DNA from: Elusimicrobiota bacterium
Lineage (GTDB): Bacteria; Elusimicrobiota; Elusimicrobia; UBA1565; UBA9628
Direction of reading: 5' to 3'
DNA length: 49,400 bases
Assembly (NCBI GenBank): GCA_030696455.1
Contig: JAUYSH010000147.1
Span: 1-49,400 of the forward strand
Positions 23,042 through 33,360 of this stretch are shown in pieces. Both the position numbers and the translations under genes were made by a program. Below the pieces are notes generated by a model that saw nothing but the letters and a program-made list of their open reading frames with translations, did not search any database and was not told the origin of the DNA. The stretch's first letter is position 1. Every line of letters begins with the position of its first letter.

Positions 23042-24256
23042 TTGCTCCGGCTGGCCTGGCGAAACGTCTGGCGCAACCGCCGCCGCAGCCTGATCAACGT
23101 GGCCGCGATGGGCTTCGGCCTGGCGGCGATCATGTTCGGGCAGAGCATGATGCGCTCCCTCCAGGTACAGCTCATCGAGAAGGCGACCGGCTCGATCACC
23201 GGACACATCCGCGTCCAGCGCAGCGACGTCGACGAGCCCAAGTTCCCCGACAAGTTCATCGCCGACCCGGGGCCCGCGGAGGCCGCGCTCGACCAGGACC
23301 CGCGCATCGCCGTGTGGGGCCGGCGCATCCACATGACCGGGCTCGTCTCCGCGCCGAGCGCCTCCCTCGGCGCCCTGATCTGCGCCGTCGACCCGGCGAA
23401 GGAGAAGACGCTCACCGACATGTCGTCCTACATCAAGGAGGGGACCTACCTGGACCCGGACGGCAAGGGCATCGTCATGGGCCGCAAGATCGCCGGACGC
23501 CTCGACGTACGCCTGGGTGAGAAGGTCGTGATCATGGCGCAGGCGGCGGACGGCTCCATGGGTGCTGAGGCCTTCCGCGTCGTCGGCCTGCAGGTGACCG
23601 GCTCGGAATCCTTCGACGGGCAGATCGTCTGGATCCCGATCAAGGCGATGCAGGAGATGCTCGGCCGCCCGGGGCAGGTGAATCAGATCGCCATGCGCCT
23701 CAAGGACGTCGAGCTCACCGACGAGGTCGCCGCCGACCTCGATCGCCGCCTGCCGCCGGGCAACGTCCGCCCGATCAGCTGGAAGATCATCGACCGCGAG
23801 ATCATCGGCATACAGGCCTTCCAGAACGGGATCCTGACGGTGGTGCTCTTCATCGTGTTCGCGATCGTGGCCCTGGGCATCCTCAACACCCAGCTGATGA
23901 GCCTCTTCGAGCGCGTGCGCGAGTTCGGCGTGCTGATGGCCATCGGCGCGCGCCCGAGATGGATCGTGCGCCTCATCCTCGCCGAGTCCCTCGTCCTCGG
24001 CCTCGTCGGGACCTTGCTCGGCGTGAGCATCGGCGCCGCCCTGATCGCGTATTACGGCCGCCACGGCCTGCACCTGCCGGTCGGCGAGGCCTTCTCCTAC
24101 TTCCTGCCCTTCCCGTCGGTGATCTACCTCGTGCCCTCCTGGCATCAGCACGCCTTCGCCTGCGCGTCCGTGTTCCTCATCACCTTGCTGGCCTCCTTGC
24201 CGCCGGCGCTGCGCGCCGGCCGCTTGAAACCCGCGGAGGCCCTCCGCCATGTCTAA
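23042..24256 (+). CDS. ABC transporter permease (FtsX/MacB/LolE type)
   Basis: This 404-residue permease has one N-terminal helix after the RNVWRNRRRSLIN motif, a large periplasmic domain (about residues 45-265), then three C-terminal helices with the FtsX-type sequence FERVREFGVLMAIGARP. Start codon TTG with GGGAG 5 nt upstream, one base after the preceding stop. Together with the ATPase encoded next it would form a MacB/LolCDE-like mechanotransmission complex that extracts lipoproteins or lipids from the inner membrane instead of translocating them. The last 8 nt overlap the ATPase gene. Confidence 0.9.
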   Translation: MLRLAWRNVWRNRRRSLINVAAMGFGLAAIMFGQSMMRSLQVQLIEKATGSITGHIRVQRSDVDEPKFPDKFIADPGPAEAALDQDPRIAVWGRRIHMTGLVSAPSASLGALICAVDPAKEKTLTDMSSYIKEGTYLDPDGKGIVMGRKIAGRLDVRLGEKVVIMAQAADGSMGAEAFRVVGLQVTGSESFDGQIVWIPIKAMQEMLGRPGQVNQIAMRLKDVELTDEVAADLDRRLPPGNVRPISWKIIDREIIGIQAFQNGILTVVLFIVFAIVALGILNTQLMSLFERVREFGVLMAIGARPRWIVRLILAESLVLGLVGTLLGVSIGAALIAYYGRHGLHLPVGEAFSYFLPFPSVIYLVPSWHQHAFACASVFLITLLASLPPALRAGRLKPAEALRHV

Positions 24257-24938
24257 GCTCGTCGAGGTCTCCAACCTCCACAAGACCTACCCCGGCGGCT
24301 CGAAGGTCGCCGCGCTCAAGGGCATCGACCTCGTGATCACGCGGGGGGAGTTCACGGCGCTGGCCGGACCGTCGGGGTCGGGCAAATCCACGCTGCTCAA
24401 CATGATCGGGACGCTCGACCGTCCCACGAAGGGAACGGTGAGCTACGACGGCCACATCGTGTCGTCCCTGGGCCCCGACCCTCTCTCGGATTTCCGCCTG
24501 CGCTCGCTCGGCTTCGTGTTCCAGGCCTACAACCTCATCCCGGTGCTGACCGCCGTCGAGAACGTCGAGTACCCGCTCGTGCTGCAGGGCATGGACGCCG
24601 GCGAGCGCCGCAAGCTCGCGCACGAGGCCCTGGGCTGGGTCGGCCTCGAGACCTACGCCGAGCGCCGCCCCGACAACCTCTCCGGCGGCCAGCAGCAGCG
24701 CGTCGCGGTGGCGCGCGCGATCGTCACGCGCCCCTCGCTCGTCTTGGCCGACGAGCCGACGGCGAACCTCGACTCCAAGACCGGCGCGCAGCTCCTCGAC
24801 CTGATGCAGGGGCTCAACAAAGAGCACGGCATCACCTTCCTTTTCTCGAGCCACGACGGAGCCGTCCTCGAGCGTGCCCGCCGGGTGGTGCGCCTGCAGG
24901 ACGGCGAGCTCCTGTCCGATGAGACCCGGCCTCGCTAG
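24249..24938 (+). CDS. ABC transporter ATPase (LolD/MacB type)
   Basis: This 229-residue ATPase has Walker A GPSGSGKST, a Q-loop region with FVFQAYNLIPVLTAVENV, signature LSGGQQQR, Walker B LVLADEPTANLD and the switch histidine in SSHD. The length and ENV...PL segment are typical of the LolD/MacB branch. The ATG overlaps the permease stop by 8 nt, with GGAGG 9 nt upstream, and the gene's end overlaps the barrel gene by 20 nt. It powers the adjacent permease. Confidence 0.93.
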   Translation: MSKLVEVSNLHKTYPGGSKVAALKGIDLVITRGEFTALAGPSGSGKSTLLNMIGTLDRPTKGTVSYDGHIVSSLGPDPLSDFRLRSLGFVFQAYNLIPVLTAVENVEYPLVLQGMDAGERRKLAHEALGWVGLETYAERRPDNLSGGQQQRVAVARAIVTRPSLVLADEPTANLDSKTGAQLLDLMQGLNKEHGITFLFSSHDGAVLERARRVVRLQDGELLSDETRPR

Positions 24939-26046
24939 CATCCTCTCTCTGCTCCTCGCCGCGCCCGCCTCGGCCGGCGTGAAGGCCGGGGGCTACCTCA
25001 AGGATTTCTGGCAGTATTCTCATTCCGCTCTCGACGGGCGCGCCTACAACCTCAACACCACGCGCGCGCGCCTCACCGTCGACGCCGAGAAGGACGTGTT
25101 CAAGGCCCGCGTCGATTTCGATCAGCAGCTCGCCGTCGGCTCCTTCTTTCGCACGACGGAGTTCCGGCGGTTCGGCTACGCCCCGCCCAAGCCCTGGCTC
25201 GACATGGAGCATACCGTCTCCACCGGGACGACCAACGGCTACGGCATCGGCGCCTACCGCGCCTGGATCGGCCTGGAGGACGAGCGCGGCGTCGTCCGCG
25301 TCGGCCGCCAGCGCATCGCCTGGGGCAGCGGCAAGCTCTGGAACCCGACCGACGTGCTTAACCCCTACGATCCGACGACGATCGAGCGCGATGAAAGGCG
25401 CGGCGTGGACGCGCTGTACGGCCGCGCGGGCGTCGGCTCCCTCGGCCAGGCCGAGCTGGCCTGGGCCCCCGGCGACTATTGGGCGGATCACGCTTTGCTC
25501 GCTCGCGGGCGCGCCAACTGGGAGGGCTGGGACGCGTCCTTGCTCGGCGGCAAGATCACAGGCTCGACCGCGTCCTTTGTCGTCGGCGGCGACTTCGCGG
25601 GCGCGCTGTTGGAGGGAACGTTCCACGGCGAGGCCGCCTGGTTCGAGCCCGAGAACCGGTCCCCGTACTGGAAGGCCGGGCTGGGCTACGACTACAACTT
25701 CCCGTCGGGCACCGCCCTCGTCGTCGAGGTCTACCACGCGGGCAACGGCGCCACCGACCCGCGGCGCTACGACTACGCCGCCCTGCGCGCGGGCCGCGAG
25801 CAGGGCGTGGCCCAGAACTACGCCGGCGTCACCTTCTCCAAGGACCTGCACACCTTGCTCAAGCTCGAGTGCGCCGCCATCGTCAACGCCGACGACGGCT
25901 CGACCCTGGCGTACCCGAGCCTGTCCTGGAACGCCCTGCCCGACCTCTGGCTCACCGCGGCGTGGCGGCGCTTCGGAGGTGATAGGATATCCGAGTACGG
26001 CCCGCAGCCCAACGCGGCCGTGCTGACGGCCCAGTACTGGTTCTGA
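24919..26046 (+). CDS. Outer-membrane beta-barrel protein (porin-like)
   Basis: This protein of about 375 residues has a signal peptide (MRPGLASILSLLLAAPASA) followed by GVKAGGYLKDFWQYSH and alternating strands throughout. It ends in AQYWF, with the terminal phenylalanine recognised by the BAM machinery. It contains RVGRQRIAWGSGKLWNPTD, typical of DUF1302/alginate-export-like barrels that accompany LolA-like and ABC genes. I chose the ATG at 24919, inside the ATPase gene, because it begins the signal peptide; the frame is open further upstream. It may receive or export the cargo of the transporter encoded before it. Confidence 0.82.
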   Translation: MRPGLASILSLLLAAPASAGVKAGGYLKDFWQYSHSALDGRAYNLNTTRARLTVDAEKDVFKARVDFDQQLAVGSFFRTTEFRRFGYAPPKPWLDMEHTVSTGTTNGYGIGAYRAWIGLEDERGVVRVGRQRIAWGSGKLWNPTDVLNPYDPTTIERDERRGVDALYGRAGVGSLGQAELAWAPGDYWADHALLARGRANWEGWDASLLGGKITGSTASFVVGGDFAGALLEGTFHGEAAWFEPENRSPYWKAGLGYDYNFPSGTALVVEVYHAGNGATDPRRYDYAALRAGREQGVAQNYAGVTFSKDLHTLLKLECAAIVNADDGSTLAYPSLSWNALPDLWLTAAWRRFGGDRISEYGPQPNAAVLTAQYWF

Positions 26047-27707
26047 TGAAATCCCTTCTCCTCGCCGTCCTGCTCGCCGCCCCCGCTTCGGCGGCGCACG
26101 TGAAGGCGACCTTGCTCGTCTCCGGCGACGAGGCCGCCTTGCGCCTCGTCCACGACGCGGGCTGGCACACCTACTGGACCAACCCCGGCGACTCGGGCCT
26201 GGCGCCGACATTGTCGACGGGCACGCTCGAGTTCCCGGCGCCGGAGCGCATCGTCGCCGGCCCGCTCACGAGCTTCGGCTACTCCGGCGAGGTCCTGCTC
26301 CCGGCGACCTTGCCCAAGGGCGTCAAGACGGTCACCGCGACCTGGCTCGAGTGCGCGGAGGTGTGCATACCCGGCAAGGCCGTGCTGACCGCCAAGGCCG
26401 AGCGCCGCGAGCTCGTCGCCGAGGCCCGCGCGCGCCTGCCCAAGCCCGATCCGTCGGCCGCGCTGGGCGCGACGCGCCGCGGCGACCGTGTCATCCTCGA
26501 GATCGCCGACCGCCACCCGCGCGCCGAGTTCTTCCCGCACGTCAATGGCGCCTTCGAGGGCGCGCGCGGCGCCGTCGCCGTGGCCCCGACGCGCACCGAG
26601 ATCACGTTGGAGAAGACGCCCGGCGCGCCCGACCTCGAGGCGCTCTCCGGCGTCCTCGTGCGCCCCGGCCTCCCGCCGGTCACCGTCGCCGTGCCGATCG
26701 GCTCGGGCGGCGCGGCCGCGCGCAACCTCCTCCTCGCCTTCCTGGGCGGACTGCTGCTCAACCTCATGCCGTGCGTCTTTCCCGTGCTCGCGATCAAGGT
26801 CACGTCCTTGCTCGAGCGCCCCGGTCGCGGCCACGCGCTGGCCTACACCGCCGGCGTGGTGACGACCTTCCTGGCGCTGGCGGGGGGGCTGCTCGCCGCG
26901 CGCGCCGCGGGCGCCACGTTCGGCTGGGGCTTCCAGCTCCAGTCGCCGTGGGTGGTCGGCGCTTTGGCCGCCCTGTTCGTCGCCATCGGCCTCAACCTGC
27001 TCGGCCTCTTCGAGGTCGGCACCAAGATCATGGCCCTGGGCGGACGCGCCGGCGGCGGCTCCTCGTTCTCCTCGGGGGTGTTCGCGGTCGTCGTCGCGGC
27101 ACCCTGCACCGCCCCGTTCATGGGCGCCGCGCTCGGCTGGGCGCTGACCCGCCCCGCGTGGGAGGCCCTGTCCGTGTTCGCGGCCCTCGGCCTGGGCACC
27201 GCCGCGCCGTACGCCGTCCTCGCCTCCTGGCCGTCCTTGCTGTCGCTGCTGCCGCGGCCCGGCCGCTGGATGGAGACCTTCAAGAAGGCGCTGTCCGTTC
27301 CGATGTTCGTGACCGCGGCCTGGCTCCTCTGGGTTTTGTGGCGCCTGGTCGCGGCACCCGCCGCCGTCGATCCGCTTTGGAAGGTCTGGTCGCCCGAGGC
27401 CGTGCGCGAGGCCCGCGCCTCGGGGAAAACGGTGTTCGTCGATTTCACCGCCGCCTGGTGCCTGTCCTGCCAGGTCAACGAGCGCGTCGTCCTCGCGCGT
27501 CCCGAGGTCAAGGCGGCCCTGTCGAAGGGCTTCGCCTTCAAGGCCGACTGGACCGACCGCGACCCGGTCATCGAGGCGGAACTCGCCAGGCATGGACGCG
27601 CCGGGGTCCCACTTTATATCGTGTATCCGAAGGACGGGGAAGCCGTGACTTTGCCCGAGATTTTGACGCCGGGCCTCGTGCTCGAAACCCTGGGAGATAA
27701 TCCATGA
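26046..27707 (+). CDS. dsbD: DsbD/ScsB-family thiol:disulfide interchange protein
   Basis: This 553-residue protein moves reducing power from cytosolic thioredoxin to the periplasm. A signal peptide is followed by an N-terminal periplasmic domain with cysteines in WLECAEVCIPGKA. The central membrane domain has the paired cysteine motifs NLMPCVFPVL and APCTAPFMG. The C-terminal thioredoxin domain has FTAAWCLSCQVNE (CLSC). The longer N-terminal domain fits the ScsB-like branch. The start shares one base with the barrel gene stop (TGATG). It is paired with a redoxin directly downstream, a likely substrate. Confidence 0.9.
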   Translation: MKSLLLAVLLAAPASAAHVKATLLVSGDEAALRLVHDAGWHTYWTNPGDSGLAPTLSTGTLEFPAPERIVAGPLTSFGYSGEVLLPATLPKGVKTVTATWLECAEVCIPGKAVLTAKAERRELVAEARARLPKPDPSAALGATRRGDRVILEIADRHPRAEFFPHVNGAFEGARGAVAVAPTRTEITLEKTPGAPDLEALSGVLVRPGLPPVTVAVPIGSGGAAARNLLLAFLGGLLLNLMPCVFPVLAIKVTSLLERPGRGHALAYTAGVVTTFLALAGGLLAARAAGATFGWGFQLQSPWVVGALAALFVAIGLNLLGLFEVGTKIMALGGRAGGGSSFSSGVFAVVVAAPCTAPFMGAALGWALTRPAWEALSVFAALGLGTAAPYAVLASWPSLLSLLPRPGRWMETFKKALSVPMFVTAAWLLWVLWRLVAAPAAVDPLWKVWSPEAVREARASGKTVFVDFTAAWCLSCQVNERVVLARPEVKAALSKGFAFKADWTDRDPVIEAELARHGRAGVPLYIVYPKDGEAVTLPEILTPGLVLETLGDNP

Positions 27708-28291
27708 GAATCATGCTCGCCGCCGTGCTGCTGTCCCTGTCCGCCGCCGCCCACGCCGCCCCTCAGCTCGGCAAGCCCGCCCCGGACTTCACGCTCGCCG
27801 ACCAGGACGGCAAGTCCGTCAAGCTCTCCGACGCCAAGGGCAAGCTCGTCGTCCTCGAGTGGTTCAACGAGGAATGCCCGTTCGTCAAGAAGCACTACGG
27901 CTCCAAGAACATGCAGGGCCTGCAGAAGAAGTACGCCAAGAAGGACGTCGTCTGGTACACCATCGTCTCCTCGAAGCCCGGCAAGCAGGGGCACCTGACG
28001 GCGGGCGAGGCGGCGGACCGGCTCAAGGGCATGTCCTCCAAGGCCATCCTCCTCGACGAAAAAGGCGACGTCGGCCGGCTCTATTCGGCGAAGGTCACGC
28101 CGCACATGTACGTGATCGACAAGAAGGGCGACCTCGTCTACATGGGCGGCATCGACGACAACCCCAGCGCCGACCCGGCCGACATCAAGGGCGCGCGCAA
28201 CCACGTGGCCGCGGCGCTCGACGAGGTCCTGGCGGGCAAGCCCGTCTCGACTCCCGCGTCGGCCCCTTACGGCTGCTCGGTCAAGTACTGA
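27704..28291 (+). CDS. Periplasmic redoxin (thioredoxin-like)
   Basis: This 195-residue thioredoxin-fold protein has a signal peptide (cleavage near AHA/APQ) and the AhpC/TSA-type start GKPAPDFTLADQDGKSVKLSD. Its active site is WFNEECPFVKKHYG, with a single cysteine. TPHMYVIDKKG contains the cis-proline region. The protein ends in YGCSVKY, and that cysteine may serve as the resolving partner. The ATGA overlap with dsbD suggests that the two form an electron-transfer pair. It is the last gene of the operon and is followed by two hairpins. Confidence 0.88.
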   Translation: MRIMLAAVLLSLSAAAHAAPQLGKPAPDFTLADQDGKSVKLSDAKGKLVVLEWFNEECPFVKKHYGSKNMQGLQKKYAKKDVVWYTIVSSKPGKQGHLTAGEAADRLKGMSSKAILLDEKGDVGRLYSAKVTPHMYVIDKKGDLVYMGGIDDNPSADPADIKGARNHVAAALDEVLAGKPVSTPASAPYGCSVKY

Positions 28292-28304
28292 GCCGATAGC
28301 GGCA

Positions 28305-28326
28305 CGACTGTTTCCGGAAACAGTCG
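28305..28326. repeat. Palindromic element, copy 1 (core CTGTTTCCGGAAACAG)
   Basis: A perfect 22-bp palindrome starts 14 nt after the redoxin stop and abuts a separate terminator hairpin. The same core occurs at 29148-29169 and, with one changed base, at 48566-48587, each time directly after a stop codon. Confidence 0.8.
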
Positions 28327-28355
28327 TAAGGCCCTCCAGAGATGGAGGGCCTTAC
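28326..28355 (+). terminator. Terminator hairpin after the redoxin gene
   Basis: The arms GTAAGGCCCTCC and GGAGGGCCTTAC form a 12-bp perfect stem with a 6-nt loop (AGAGAT). It is followed by ATTTGTCCGGTTTT, a weak T-rich tail. It closes the operon that starts at 22285. Confidence 0.7.
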
Positions 28356-28478
28356 ATTTGTCCGGTTTTGGGCTACGGCGCATTTAGAGCGCAAAAGTTT
28401 CACACGGCCTCCCTGTGCCGCGAACGGGTCGAAGGGTTATCCTGAGGCGCCGGGTGAACATCGCCAAGGAGGTCCCCG

Positions 28479-29150
28479 ATGAATCCTCGCTCGATGGCCG
28501 TGGTCGCGAGCGTTCTCATCCCTCTGTGCGGCTGCGGCGGCCTCCGGCCGCGCCCGCTTCCCGGCGAGGAAACGCGCCTGAAGGTCCCGTACATCTCCGA
28601 CCGGAGGGAGCAGTGGGGCCCGGCCGCGGTCGCGGACGTCCTGAGCTTCTGGGGAAAGCCGGTCGACCTCAAGGCCGTCCGCCGCGGAGTCCGCTTCACG
28701 AGGAAGGCGGAGGACGTCGCGCTCGACCTCGAGAAAGCGGGGACCGACCACGGGTTCAAGGCGGAGATGAGCAAGGCCGATCTGACGACGATCAAGCGGG
28801 AGCTCGACGCCGGCCGGCCCGTCATCGCGCTGGTCAATACCGGCTTTAGCTGGGCCCCGGTGCGCGGCTATATGGTCGTCACGGGCTACAGCGAGCACCG
28901 GCGCTGCATCTACGCCCATTGGGGCCCGAACAAGGACTTCTTCGTCTCCTATCGCCAGTTCGAAACGGACTGGAAGAAGTCGGGAAATTGGCTCTTGCGG
29001 ATCGAGGGAACGAAGGTGGCGAAGGCCGAGCCGCTGCCGGTCATGAAGGAGCAGCCCGAGACGGTCCGCCGGCCGCCCGCGGATGCCGCTCTGCCCGCCG
29101 CCCCGATCGAGGATCCGGCGATGCCGGAATTGCTGTGGCTTACGCCATGA
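28479..29150 (+). CDS. C39-like lipoprotein lacking the catalytic residues
   Basis: This 223-residue protein has a lipoprotein-type signal (PLCGCGG) and a papain-like C39 fold outline. The conserved helix reads EQWGPAAVADVLSFWG, where active members have QCGPAAL, so tryptophan (W46) replaces the nucleophile. The region that should supply the histidine reads RGYMVVTGY. It therefore looks like a pseudo-peptidase that may bind peptides without cutting them. A strong Shine-Dalgarno AAGGAGGT precedes the ATG. The 187 bp upstream hold the palindrome, a terminator and a possible -10 TATCCT near 28438. A proline-rich tail ends the protein, and its TGA forms the left end of palindrome copy 2. Confidence 0.7.
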   Translation: MNPRSMAVVASVLIPLCGCGGLRPRPLPGEETRLKVPYISDRREQWGPAAVADVLSFWGKPVDLKAVRRGVRFTRKAEDVALDLEKAGTDHGFKAEMSKADLTTIKRELDAGRPVIALVNTGFSWAPVRGYMVVTGYSEHRRCIYAHWGPNKDFFVSYRQFETDWKKSGNWLLRIEGTKVAKAEPLPVMKEQPETVRRPPADAALPAAPIEDPAMPELLWLTP

Positions 29151-29169
29151 CTGTTTCCGGAAACAGTCA
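29148..29169. repeat. Palindromic element, copy 2, carrying both convergent stop codons
   Basis: This perfect 22-bp palindrome begins TGACTG and ends CAGTCA. Its first three bases are the stop of the plus-strand lipoprotein gene. Its last three, read on the minus strand, are the stop of the aminopeptidase gene. The whole spacer between the two genes is the element. Confidence 0.85.
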
Positions 29170-30113
29170 GCGCGTCGCGGCGCGAAGCGCCGGCCACGGG
29201 TCCTTGCGATCGAGGGCGCCGAGCGCGGCGAGCGTCCTGCGCCAGTCGGAGCCGTGCTTCGAGTGAAGCGCGTCGAACAGGGCGGGCTCCCCGCGATAGG
29301 TACGGTGGGCGGCGACGACGGCGTTGTTGAGCGTCTTGGGCAGGTCGAGCCCCGTCTTCGCGGCCTCGGCGCGGGCCCAGTCGAAGAGCTTCTCGCGATC
29401 GGGGCGGCCCGCCTTGTAATGCTCGTCGAGCAGCTTGCCCAGCTCCTCGAACAAGACCGACATCGTCTCGGAGCGGGCGCGTCCGAACTCCCAATCGTCC
29501 AGCTCCGGGGACGCCTCGCCGAACCTTTCGACGAGATAGAGCTTCACGCCGCGCTCCCCGATCCAGGAGGCCATCGCCTCGTTGAAGGCCTGGTCGCGGG
29601 TATCGACGGTTCCGTGGGTGAACTCATGAAATAACAGCTCGGCCAGGTCGCCGGGGCCGTACGTCAGCGCCGACGACGGCAAGGGATCGGCGATGGGAAA
29701 CGGCGTGTTGTAAGCCCCGGCCGGCATGACCGCCGCGTCATAGCCCTTCTTCGCCCAGGAGGCGGCCTCGCGCTCGGCCCACGCCCGCCGGAAATGGCCT
29801 TTATAAGGGAAGCCCAGGAACGAGACCGGCTTGAGGCTGTCCGTGGAGCACGCGTACACCAGCCAGGTGACCGCGCCGTCGACGGGCGTCCAGTCTTGAT
29901 AATCGCGCGACGGCGCGAGCGCCAGGCGCTCCACGGCGAAGCGCCGCGCGTCGACGACCAGCTTCAGGCGCTCGCGGCGGCCCGGCGCGGTCGAGGGATC
30001 GGCGATGGATTTCTCGATGGAGCGGCTGCGCCACAGGAGGCCGGCATGGCCGGCGGCCGAGCGATAAGCATACAGCGGAGAACAACCCGCGAGGGCCGTT
30101 AAGAAAAGGAGCC

Positions 30114-30129
<16 letters not shown>
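29167..30129 (-). CDS. Lipoprotein aminopeptidase (COG4324-like zinc peptidase)
   Basis: This 320-residue protein has a lipobox in TALAGCSPLY and the family N-terminus YAYRSAAGHAGLLWRSR. The zinc site is HEFTH (H168, E169, H172) with a second acidic ligand in FNEAMASWIG (E184). This matches the predicted aminopeptidase family COG4324/DUF2265, whose substrates are not well known. It acts in the periplasm, anchored to a membrane. The start lies inside the end of ispG (16-nt overlap), so the two genes are co-transcribed. Confidence 0.82.
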
Positions 30130-32105
<1,976 letters not shown>

Positions 32106-32114
32106 CGGATGAAA

Positions 32115-32122
32115 ATTATATC
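32115..32122. promoter_or_regulatory. Overlapping divergent -10 boxes (ispG / VOC gene)
   Basis: The eight bases ATTATATC contain TATAAT on the minus strand (9 nt before the ispG ATG) and TATATC on the plus strand (8 nt before the ATG at 32131). Only 25 bp separate the two start codons. The two promoters cannot be occupied together. Confidence 0.5.
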
Positions 32123-32130
32123 ATTTCGCC

Positions 32131-32511
32131 ATGGATCTACCGACGACGCTGGGAATAAGACATATTGCGCTGTTCACCGGAGATCTGCCCCGCGCGGAGG
32201 CTTTTTATTGCGGACTTTTGGGCTACCAGGTGGAGTGGCGTCCGGACGCCGACAACCTTTATCTGACCATGAACGGCCAGGACAACTTGGCCATCCATAA
32301 AGGAATGCCCGGCAAAGAGACCCGCCTCGACCACTTCGGCATCATGCTCAAGAGGGCCGGGGACGTGGACGCCTGGTACGAGCACTTGAAGGCGCACGCG
32401 ACGAAGGCGCCCAAGACCCACCGCGACGGCGCGCGGTCCTTCTACGTCAAGGACCCGGACGGCAACGGCCTCCAGTTCATCCACCACCCTCCCATAGCGG
32501 ATCGCGGCTAG
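32131..32511 (+). CDS. VOC (glyoxalase/bleomycin-resistance fold) protein
   Basis: This 126-residue single VOC module reads RHIALFTGDLPRAEAFYCGLLGY at its start, LDHFGIMLKR in the middle and FYVKDPDGNGLQFIHHP at the end. The histidines and the C-terminal glutamine/histidine positions are candidates for metal binding. VOC proteins include glyoxalases, dioxygenases and resistance proteins, and the function here cannot be assigned. It stands alone ahead of two RDD genes. Confidence 0.85.
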   Translation: MDLPTTLGIRHIALFTGDLPRAEAFYCGLLGYQVEWRPDADNLYLTMNGQDNLAIHKGMPGKETRLDHFGIMLKRAGDVDAWYEHLKAHATKAPKTHRDGARSFYVKDPDGNGLQFIHHPPIADRG

Positions 32512-32517
32512 ACCTGT

Positions 32518-32523
32518 TATACT
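32518..32523 (+). promoter_or_regulatory. Leaderless-type -10 box of the first RDD gene
   Basis: TATACT lies 7 nt before the ATG at 32531, within the 19-bp gap after the VOC gene. No ribosome-binding site is seen. Confidence 0.5.
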
Positions 32524-32530
32524 CGCCGTC

Positions 32531-32956
32531 ATGGAACTTGCGCGGCGCCGCGACCGGGTCTGGGCCAAGGTCATCGACAACGTCATCTTCGCGGCGGCCG
32601 GCATCCTCGCCGCGCTCCTGATCCCGGGCCTGAAGGACTCGAGCCTTCTGATGCCGGCGATGGGGCTGCTCGGGGCCGTCCTCCTGGGGTTCTTCGCCTA
32701 TCAGATCTGGCTGCTGACCACCCAAGGCCAGACCTTGGGCAAGAAGATCATGGGCGTGCGCATCGTGAAGACCTCGGACATGAGCAACGGGGGCTTCGTC
32801 ACCAACGTGCTCCTCCGGGCGTTGGCCTCCGCCGCGGTCACCTTGGTGCCCATCTTCGGCGCTCTTTTCGCGATGGCCGATCCCCTTTTCATCTTCCGCG
32901 AGGACCGTCGCTGCCTCCACGACCACATCGCGGGAACCTGCGTCATCAAGGCTTAA
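32531..32956 (+). CDS. RDD-family membrane protein
   Basis: This 141-residue protein begins LARRRDRVWAKVIDNVIF, the R-D...D pattern that names the family. It has three hydrophobic helices, TLGKKIMGVRIVK between the second and third, and ends FREDRRCLHDHIAGTCVI, the usual closing motif. RDD proteins are small inner-membrane proteins of mostly unknown role, with some acting as cation antiporters. It is followed closely by a paralogue, so the pair may form a heterodimer. Confidence 0.88.
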   Translation: MELARRRDRVWAKVIDNVIFAAAGILAALLIPGLKDSSLLMPAMGLLGAVLLGFFAYQIWLLTTQGQTLGKKIMGVRIVKTSDMSNGGFVTNVLLRALASAAVTLVPIFGALFAMADPLFIFREDRRCLHDHIAGTCVIKA

Positions 32957-32966
32957 AGGATATCCC

Positions 32967-33356
32967 ATGGAACTCGCCACCAAGACCCAGCGCCTGCTCG
33001 CCGCGATCGCCGACAGCCTCATCACCGCCGTGCCGTACGTCCTGGGCACCGTCGAGGGCATGCCCGACCCCGTGCGCGTGCTGGGCGTCATCGTCTCCCT
33101 GGGCGTGATCATCGCCCAGCTCGTCCTCGTCTCCAAGCAGGGCCAGACGATCGGCAAGAAGCTCGTGGGCATCAGGATCGTGCGCAAGGACACGATGGAG
33201 AACGGAGGCTTCGTCGTCAACGTCCTCAAGCGCGGCTTCCTCAACGGCCTGCTGAGCCTCATCCCCGGCTACTTTCTCGTGGACTGCCTGTTCATCTTCC
33301 GGGATGACCGCCGCTGCATCCACGATATGATCGCGGGCACTATCGTGGTACAATGA
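32967..33356 (+). CDS. RDD-family membrane protein (second copy)
   Basis: This 129-residue paralogue of the preceding protein has TQRLLAAIADSLI at its start, a GQTIGKKLVGIRIVRKD core and FRDDRRCIHDMIAGT at its end. AAGGA lies a few bases before its ATG, so this one is translated from a ribosome-binding site within the operon. The 10-bp gap and the shared motifs suggest tandem duplication followed by divergence. Confidence 0.88.
   Translation: MELATKTQRLLAAIADSLITAVPYVLGTVEGMPDPVRVLGVIVSLGVIIAQLVLVSKQGQTIGKKLVGIRIVRKDTMENGGFVVNVLKRGFLNGLLSLIPGYFLVDCLFIFRDDRRCIHDMIAGTIVVQ
33349..33354 (+). promoter_or_regulatory. Leaderless-type -10 box of the SDR gene
   Basis: TACAAT lies 6 nt before the GTG at 33361 and overlaps the last codons of the second RDD gene. 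It supports GTG as the real start. Confidence 0.55.
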
Positions 33357-33360
33357 TGGG

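Noticed and set aside
21706-23421. 571-residue minus-strand frame opposite the cyclase and LolA-like genes
   Set aside because: It crosses two genuine genes and has shadow-type composition.
25818-27593. 591-residue minus-strand frame opposite dsbD and the barrel gene
   Set aside because: It is Arg/Gly/Glu-rich shadow sequence without any motif.
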